From NCBI GenBank assembly GCA_036266975.1, contig DATAWZ010000110.1:1-19328 (forward strand): a stretch of DNA of 19,328 nt, in the 5' to 3' direction. Shown one piece after another: positions 14,245 through 19,328 of the stretch. The position numbers were made by a program, and so were the translations under genes. This stretch comes from DATAWZ01 sp036266975. GTDB lineage: Bacteria; Actinomycetota; Thermoleophilia; Solirubrobacterales; Solirubrobacteraceae. The notes under the pieces were generated by a model. The model ran no database searches and was not told where the DNA came from. It was given only the letters and a program-made list of their open reading frames with translations. Within the stretch, counting starts at the first letter, position 1. The number at the start of each line of letters is the position of its first letter.

Positions 14245-15530
14245 GGCCCGCCTCCGGCGCCGGCGCACGGAGCCGGGTTCGCGTCCTGGCCGGAGTTGGT
14301 GCTCGCCGGCGTCGTGTTCGGCAGCAGTACGCCGGGCGCGGCGATCTGCGTGCGCAGGATCGTCTGGGGCCCGAGCAGGCCGCTCTGCCCGACGGTCCCC
14401 TGGCCGAGGAAGCTGCGCCAGTTGGCGGCGAAGCCCTCCAGGTCGCAGCCGTAGCGCCCGAGGGTCACCGACGGCGACTGGAGCATGTCGAACAGGCTCC
14501 CGAGCGCGGGGAGGATCGGCTTGACCGACGAGGTCAGCTGCAGCACCGGGTTGACCGCCTGCTGGGCGAGGCCGAGGACCGTGTTGGCGTCACGCAGCGG
14601 CGTGCGGCCGTCGACGAGCACGCGCGTGAGGCTGTCCAGCGCCGCGGGGGCCAGCCCGGAGAAGCGCGTCGCCGCATGGGAGAAGCTCGTCAGGTGCACG
14701 AGCACCGGATCGGTCGCGGCGAGCGAGCTGCGGATCCCGGTCAGCGCGCCGGGCGCGACCTCGAGCAGGCGAGCGACGCTCGAGTGCTGGGTCGCGAACG
14801 GCTGCAGCGCGTCGGCGCCGCGACCGAAGCCCTCGGCGACCTGGGTGCGGACCGGGTCCAGGGCGGCCATCAGCGACTCCGAGCCCGAGATCAGGCGCGC
14901 GGTCGCGTCGGTGCGCGCGAGCAGCGGCGTCAGCGCCTTGGTCAAATCCTGGAGCGTCGCCGGCGCGGACTCGAGCAGCGCATTGAGCTGCGGGCCGCGG
15001 CCGGCCAGGCCGCCGCCGAGCCCGCGGATCACGTCGCCCAGCGAGACGCGGGTCGGCGCGTCCAGGGCGTCGAGCACGTCCGAGAGCTGCTCGGCCGTCG
15101 AGGTGTGGTCGAGCCGGATCAGCGCGCCGTCGCCGAGCGTCTGGCGGGAGTGGCCGGGCGTCAGGTCGACGTACTCCTCGCCCAGCAGCCCGGTGGGCCG
15201 GATCCGGGCGGTGGTGTCGACCGGCAGCGACTTCAGCGCGGGCTTCAGCTGCAGGTCGAGCGTCGGGACGCCGTCGATCATGTGCGCGCCCACGGTCTGC
15301 CCGACGAGGTCGCCGGCGATGCGCACGTCGGCGCCCTTGGCGTCGATCGTGCCCAGCGAGGCGAACTGGGCGCTGACGTCGTAGTGGGACTCGAGCGGAA
15401 TCCCGGTCGGCGCCTTGAAGGCGACGTAGATCAGGGCGACGGCGACGAGCAGCGCCAGCCCGCCGAGCATCAGCACGAGCGGCCCGCCGCCCGTGTTCCT
15501 GCGTCGCCGCTTGCGGGTCGTCGTGCTCAC
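14241..15530 (-). CDS. MCE family protein, third of six (MceC position)
   Basis: A 429-aa protein with start GTG 15530, overlapping the previous stop as GTGA. A strongly basic head (RKRRRR at 6-11) precedes the membrane segment at about 17-38, consistent with an N-in anchor. The MCE domain is at about 47-126, with ADVRIAGDLVGQTVG and GLLGEEYVDLTPG. Helices follow to about 350, then a Gly/Pro/Asn-rich tail. Only two Cys, at 362 (RYGCDLEGF) and 422 (APCAG), are present. Clear MCE family member; its position in the order gives the C label. Confidence 0.92.
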   Translation of the reverse strand: MSTTTRKRRRRNTGGGPLVLMLGGLALLVAVALIYVAFKAPTGIPLESHYDVSAQFASLGTIDAKGADVRIAGDLVGQTVGAHMIDGVPTLDLQLKPALKSLPVDTTARIRPTGLLGEEYVDLTPGHSRQTLGDGALIRLDHTSTAEQLSDVLDALDAPTRVSLGDVIRGLGGGLAGRGPQLNALLESAPATLQDLTKALTPLLARTDATARLISGSESLMAALDPVRTQVAEGFGRGADALQPFATQHSSVARLLEVAPGALTGIRSSLAATDPVLVHLTSFSHAATRFSGLAPAALDSLTRVLVDGRTPLRDANTVLGLAQQAVNPVLQLTSSVKPILPALGSLFDMLQSPSVTLGRYGCDLEGFAANWRSFLGQGTVGQSGLLGPQTILRTQIAAPGVLLPNTTPASTNSGQDANPAPCAGAGGGP

Positions 15531-16924
15531 TTGCCGAACAGGTAGTTCAGGAGCGACTGCACGGCCGAGGTGACCGGGGCGGCCCCCTGCGCGGCCGGCG
15601 GCAGCGTGATCGTGGGCAGGCCGGGCAGCGACAGGCTCGGCGGCGCGGTCTGGGCCGGCGCGGGCTTGCCCGCCGGCTTCAGCGCCTGCGTGACGCCGCT
15701 GACGACCTTGCTCACCAGGTTGCCCTTCGCCGGCTTGGGCTGCGACGCCGGATGCGACGAGGAGCGAGCGCCGGTGATCAGCGGGGTCAGCGCGGTGATC
15801 AGCGAGGGGGTGACCTCGACCGACACCCGGAACTCGTGGCTGAGCCCGTCGCGCGTCTGGATCGCCCGGGCCCAGTTCTGCAGCGTCCCGAGCAGGTCGC
15901 TCGCGCTCGAGTCGAGCGCGCTGGTCAGCGGATCGGCGTCGGTGGCCAGCGTCGACAGCGAGGTCGCGGTGGGGCGCAGCTCGGCGATCACCGGCGAGGC
16001 CTGCTCGCCCAGGCGGGTCAGTGACGGCGCGACCGACCGCACCTTGGCCAGCGTCGGCAGCGCCGCGGCGGTGAACCCGGGCAGCGCGTTCAGCGTCGCG
16101 GTCAGCGAGGGCGCCGTGCGCCGCAGCCCCAGGGCGGCGGGCCGCAGCGCCGCGCCGGCGCGGTCCAGGCCTTCGAGCGTCGTGCGCAGCTGGGCGAGCG
16201 TGGCCGGGGCGTCGGCGACGGTGGCCGCGAGCTGGGACTGGTGCTGGGCGGTCGCGGTGAGGGCGTCGGCGGCCGTGGTCACCAGGCGTCCGAGCGATCC
16301 GCGGCTGGCGGCGACGGTCGCGACGACCCGGCCGGCGTGATCGAGCAGCGCCTGCAGCGTCTGGTTGCTCGCGGTGACCTGGTCGATCAGCGCGCGCGTG
16401 TCGGCGACCGACGGCGGCAGCGCCTGCAGCACCGCGGCGAGGTCGGTCCCGCGTCCGAAGAGCGCGACGCCGAGCTCGTGGATCATGATCGCCAGCGCGT
16501 CGCGCGTGGTCGGCTCCAGGACGTCGAGGACCTGGTCGAGCGAGACCCCCTCGGAGGTGTGCGAGACCGGGATCGTGTAGCCGGCCGGCTCAGGGTGGCG
16601 GCGGTCGCCGGCGCTCAGGTCGATGTACATCTCGCCGAGCAGGTTGGCCGGGCGGATCACGACGCTCGCGCCGCTGCCGATCGGCGCGTCGGCGGACTTC
16701 AGCGAGATCGTCGCCAGCGCGGTGTCCTGGGGGGTGATCCGCAGCGAGCGCACGCTGCCGACCTGCACGCCGCCGATCTCCACGCGCGAGCCCGAGCGCA
16801 GTCCCTCGGCGTCGGCGAGGTTCACCTTGATCCGGTAGCCCGAGCTCCCGCCGCCGACCGCGATCACGATGATCACGACGGCGGCGACGGCGATCGCGGC
16901 GACCGCGGCCAGGCGCGCGTTCAT
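15527..16924 (-). CDS. MCE family protein, second of six (MceB position)
   Basis: A 465-aa protein, the longest of the six. Start ATG 16924 overlaps the previous stop as ATGA; the much longer open frame upstream is antisense noise over the first mce gene. The membrane segment is at about 4-24. The MCE domain at about 29-107 has RVEIGGVQVGSVRSLRI and NLLGEMYIDLSAGD, a textbook match. The helical region ends near 390 and is followed by a Pro/Lys/Ala-rich linker and a short hydrophobic end (VQSLLNYLFGK). It contains no Cys at all. The proline-rich tail is the part most unlike its neighbours. Confidence 0.92.
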   Translation of the reverse strand: MNARLAAVAAIAVAAVVIIVIAVGGGSSGYRIKVNLADAEGLRSGSRVEIGGVQVGSVRSLRITPQDTALATISLKSADAPIGSGASVVIRPANLLGEMYIDLSAGDRRHPEPAGYTIPVSHTSEGVSLDQVLDVLEPTTRDALAIMIHELGVALFGRGTDLAAVLQALPPSVADTRALIDQVTASNQTLQALLDHAGRVVATVAASRGSLGRLVTTAADALTATAQHQSQLAATVADAPATLAQLRTTLEGLDRAGAALRPAALGLRRTAPSLTATLNALPGFTAAALPTLAKVRSVAPSLTRLGEQASPVIAELRPTATSLSTLATDADPLTSALDSSASDLLGTLQNWARAIQTRDGLSHEFRVSVEVTPSLITALTPLITGARSSSHPASQPKPAKGNLVSKVVSGVTQALKPAGKPAPAQTAPPSLSLPGLPTITLPPAAQGAAPVTSAVQSLLNYLFGK

Positions 16925-18219
16925 CCGCCGTTCGCCTCCGGGTCGTCGGCGGGATTCAGGCCCGACGGGCCGGCGTCGCACTGGGGCTGGTACCAGGTCT
17001 GGCCGACGCCGTACCCCGGCGGGCGCAGCAGCGCGTAGCCGAGGCCCGGCGTGTCGGCGACGATCTGCGCGGGCGTCGCGGGATCGTCGTCGATGAACGG
17101 GAAGGCCTGGAACTCGACGCGCGCGTAGTGGCCGTCGGCGTCGTAGTAGGAGCCCATCGACTGCCAGGTGCTGAACCATCCGGCGATCTCCGGCGCGTAG
17201 GGCCGCAGGCAGCCGAGCATCGGCGCCAGGCTCGAGAGCACCGGCCGCAGCTCGGAGAGCACCGGCTGGGAGGTGTCCAGAAAGCTCGTGACCGCGGCGC
17301 CGTGGTCCTGCACGGTGGCCAGGGTGGAGTTCAGCTCGGGGGCGACGGCCCCGAGCGTGTGGATGGCCGAGCTCAGCGGCGAGGCGAGCGAGCGCAGCTG
17401 CCCGGCGCCGGGCGCGATCGTGTGCACCAGGGAGCCCAGGCGGGTGAGCGTGGGGTTCAGCTCGCCGAGCATGGTCTGCGCGGCCTGCAGCCCGGCGGGC
17501 AGCTTGGCCAGCGTCCGCTCGGTGTCCCGCGCGTTCTGGGCGATGGTCTGGAAGGTGCTCGCCGCGCCGTCGACGAGGTCGACGAGCTGGGGCTCGCGGG
17601 CGTGCAGCGCCTGGGCGGTCTTCGCGCCGGTCGAGACCAGCGTCTGCAGCGCGTAGGGGTCCTCGCCGAGCGCTCCGAGCGTGTCGGCGACCTGCTCCAG
17701 CGCGCCCGGCGTCTCTCCGAACCCGGCCCGCAGCGCGGGGCCCCGGCTGGCGAGCGTGGCGTCGCCGCGGTCGGTGAGCTCGTCGAGGCTCTGCCGCGCC
17801 GGGGCGTTGAAGATGTTGAAGAACTGGTCGAACTCGACCGGGGTGACGGTGTCGGTCGTGGGCAGCTGCGCGCCGTTGGCCAGCGGCGGGTTGCCCTTGG
17901 GGCCGGGCAGCAGTTCGACGTAGCGGTCGGAGTAGGAGACCGTGCCGCCCCAGCGGATCTCGGCCTGGGTGCCGCGGGGCAGCGGCCACACCGAGTTGTT
18001 GCTGATGTGCATCTTCACGTCGGCCAGGCCGCCGCGCAACGAGACCCCGCTGACGGTGCCGATCTGCTCGCCGCCGGCGGTGACGCGCGCGCCGGTGACC
18101 AGGTTGGTCGCGCTCATGAACGTCGCGCTGAGCCGGTGCGAGGACCCCGACGAGGCGACCAGGACGATCACGACGACCACCACGACGACGGCCACTGCCG
18201 GTGCGATCAGCCGCTTCAC
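16921..18219 (-). CDS. MCE family protein, first of six (MceA position)
   Basis: A 432-aa protein. Start GTG 18219 (VKRLIAPAVAV) lies 5 nt after the permease stop; the open frame continues upstream, but that part overlaps the permease gene. The membrane segment is an almost pure Val/Ile/Ala run at 5-23. The MCE domain at about 28-106 has ARVTAGGEQIGTVSGV and SYSDRYVELLPG. The helical region is followed by the conserved tail around LGCLRPYAPEIAGWFSTW and YYDADGHYARV (about 335-370), which is widespread in actinobacterial Mce proteins. Cys337 and Cys414 are the only cysteines. It probably forms part of the hetero-hexamer seated on the YrbE pair. Confidence 0.92.
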   Translation of the reverse strand: MKRLIAPAVAVVVVVVVIVLVASSGSSHRLSATFMSATNLVTGARVTAGGEQIGTVSGVSLRGGLADVKMHISNNSVWPLPRGTQAEIRWGGTVSYSDRYVELLPGPKGNPPLANGAQLPTTDTVTPVEFDQFFNIFNAPARQSLDELTDRGDATLASRGPALRAGFGETPGALEQVADTLGALGEDPYALQTLVSTGAKTAQALHAREPQLVDLVDGAASTFQTIAQNARDTERTLAKLPAGLQAAQTMLGELNPTLTRLGSLVHTIAPGAGQLRSLASPLSSAIHTLGAVAPELNSTLATVQDHGAAVTSFLDTSQPVLSELRPVLSSLAPMLGCLRPYAPEIAGWFSTWQSMGSYYDADGHYARVEFQAFPFIDDDPATPAQIVADTPGLGYALLRPPGYGVGQTWYQPQCDAGPSGLNPADDPEANGG

Positions 18220-18224
18220 GTCAG

Positions 18225-19007
18225 TCAGCCCCCGATCGGGAGTCGGGCGTTCGTGCCCCAGAACAGCAGCGACAGCGTCCCGCCGATGAAGTGGATCATC
18301 ACCAGGTTGACGACCATCGACCGGGCCGTCGCGGCCCCCACGCCGACCGCGCCGCCGGACGCGGTGTAGCCGTAGTAGGTCCCGACGAGGATGATCGTGA
18401 TCCCGATCGCCATCGCCTTGATCAGCGAGAACAGGTCGGTCGACAGGCTGTGCGCCGGCCCGAAGTGGCCGGCTAACCACGCCGCACTGGAGATGTCACC
18501 CACCTGCAGCACGACGACGAGGTAGCTGCCCAGCGTGCCCGCCGCGACGGCGATCACGTACACGAGCGGCAGGACGAGGATCGACGCGAGCAGCCGGGTG
18601 CCGACCACGTAGCGCATCGAGGGCACCCCGAGGACCTCCATCGCGTCGATCTCCTCGGCGATGCGCATCGAGCCGATCTCCGCGACGAGCCCGCAGCCGA
18701 CCTTGGCCGCGAGGATGTACCCGAACATGTACGGGAACATCTCGCGCACGTCGCACACGAGCGTGAACAGCCCGACCGCGCCGCTGGCCCCGAACGAGCG
18801 GCCGACGTAGGCGGTGAACAGGCCGCATTCGCCGCCGATGACCAGCTCCATGGCGATCAGCACGAACGCCGAGCCGACGAGCAGCAGGCCGGCCTGGCGC
18901 AGGACCTCCCCGCCGTAGCGGAAGGTCCCGCGCAGCTCCTTGGCGGCCCGGACCGAGAACCCGGCGAGGTCGCCGACCTCCTGCACCCCTGAGCGCAGCG
19001 CGAGCAT
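18225..19007 (-). CDS. MlaE/YrbE family ABC permease, second subunit (YrbEB position)
   Basis: A 260-aa integral membrane permease of the lipid-moving MlaE family. It starts MLALRSGVQEVG at ATG 19007, overlapping the previous stop by 1 nt (TGATG); 53 extra codons upstream are antisense-style noise over the first permease gene. An amphipathic N-terminal helix is followed by about five to six membrane segments (35-58, 70-85, 92-108, 130-150, 151-170, 205-225, 238-252). The family signature is at 110-128, EIGSMRIAEEIDAMEVLGV, the loop that couples to the ATPase. YYGYTASGGAVGVG at 221-234 is the second conserved block. It should pair with the first permease and an MlaF/MceG-type ATPase encoded elsewhere. 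Confidence 0.93.
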   Translation of the reverse strand: MLALRSGVQEVGDLAGFSVRAAKELRGTFRYGGEVLRQAGLLLVGSAFVLIAMELVIGGECGLFTAYVGRSFGASGAVGLFTLVCDVREMFPYMFGYILAAKVGCGLVAEIGSMRIAEEIDAMEVLGVPSMRYVVGTRLLASILVLPLVYVIAVAAGTLGSYLVVVLQVGDISSAAWLAGHFGPAHSLSTDLFSLIKAMAIGITIILVGTYYGYTASGGAVGVGAATARSMVVNLVMIHFIGGTLSLLFWGTNARLPIGG

Positions 19008-19328
19008 CAGCGCAGCCCCTGGAGCACCGGGAACTGGGCGAGCAGCACCGAGGTGTACGCGTAGTTGAAGGTCCACAGCGCGGCGAACGAGATGACCACG
19101 GCCTGGTTGACCGCGCGGCCGACGCCCTGCGATCCACCGCTCGCGTTCAGGCCCTTGTAACAGCACACGACGGCGACGATCAGGCCGAAGATCACCGTCT
19201 TGACCACGCTCGCGTACAGCTCGACCGGGGCGAAGTTGGCCGCGAACGAGGCCTCGAACGACGCCGGGGTGACGCTGAAGAGCACGTCCATCACCGCGAT
19301 GCCGGCGAGCGTGATGAACAGGATCGCG
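19007..19328 (-). CDS. MlaE/YrbE family ABC permease, first subunit (YrbEA position), C-terminal part
   Basis: The frame is open to the window edge and about 106 residues are visible, so the N-terminal half is missing. Visible features are a hydrophobic segment AILFITLAGIA, a second one around TVIFGLIVAVVCCYKGL, the conserved block GLNASGGSQGVGRAVNQAVV (the family's G-x-x-A-x-G-x-x-G-V-G-x-A-T-x-x-A-V), and a last membrane helix ending FPVLQGLR. The stop at 19007-19009 overlaps the next ATG. It is the first visible gene of the mce operon, whose promoter must lie beyond 19328. Confidence 0.9.
   Translation of the reverse strand, partial: AILFITLAGIAVMDVLFSVTPASFEASFAANFAPVELYASVVKTVIFGLIVAVVCCYKGLNASGGSQGVGRAVNQAVVISFAALWTFNYAYTSVLLAQFPVLQGLR

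Overview
The window is very GC-rich (codon third positions almost all G or C), uses GTG and ATG starts, and carries a complete-looking six-gene mce block with YrbE permeases plus a wax-ester synthase/DGAT family gene. Together these point to an actinobacterium. The mix (mce operon, WS/DGAT, LuxR-type ATPase relics) would suit the Thermoleophilia/Solirubrobacterales or the mycolata, but the exact taxon is an inference I cannot test here.

Left part (1-4661, + strand): the C-terminal end of a probable LysR-type regulator, then two half-ABC exporters joined by a 4-nt GTGA overlap (a likely heterodimeric exporter, substrate unknown), then a secreted zinc N-acetylmuramoyl-L-alanine amidase. The amidase has its own -10-like box and may be read from a leaderless mRNA.

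Middle (4658-10307): a patchy zone that looks like a graveyard. It holds a frameshifted 3' fragment of a TenA/CADD-like (haem-oxygenase-fold) gene on the - strand. This abuts a 3' fragment of a CaiB/BaiF-type CoA-transferase on the + strand. A 650-bp gene-free stretch follows, with a near-perfect 22-bp inverted repeat and three 19-bp tandem repeats. Then come a small intact 59-aa gene, an intact WS/DGAT gene, and a LuxR-family/AAA ATPase gene broken by at least six frameshifts. That relic lacks its HTH end and contains a ~110-bp segment whose coding strand is reversed. Next are a 400-bp gene-free stretch with a 15-bp perfect inverted repeat and direct repeats, a small membrane-anchored protein on the - strand, and three 21-bp tandem repeats.

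Right part (10308-19328, - strand): a tightly packed mce operon transcribed right to left: YrbE-type permease A (cut by the window edge), permease B, then six MCE proteins in the canonical A-to-F order. Most stops and starts overlap by 1 or 4 nt. The products should form a MlaE/YrbE permease pair carrying a hetero-hexameric MCE tube that moves lipids across the cell envelope. The ATPase is not in this window. None of the six MCE proteins has a convincing lipobox, and four of the six carry exactly two cysteines, both in the C-terminal tail.

No RNA gene, CRISPR array or intact insertion sequence was seen. I do not see a convincing new multi-gene system. The most unusual material is the decayed zone at 4658-9851 and the cysteine/lipobox pattern of the Mce set.
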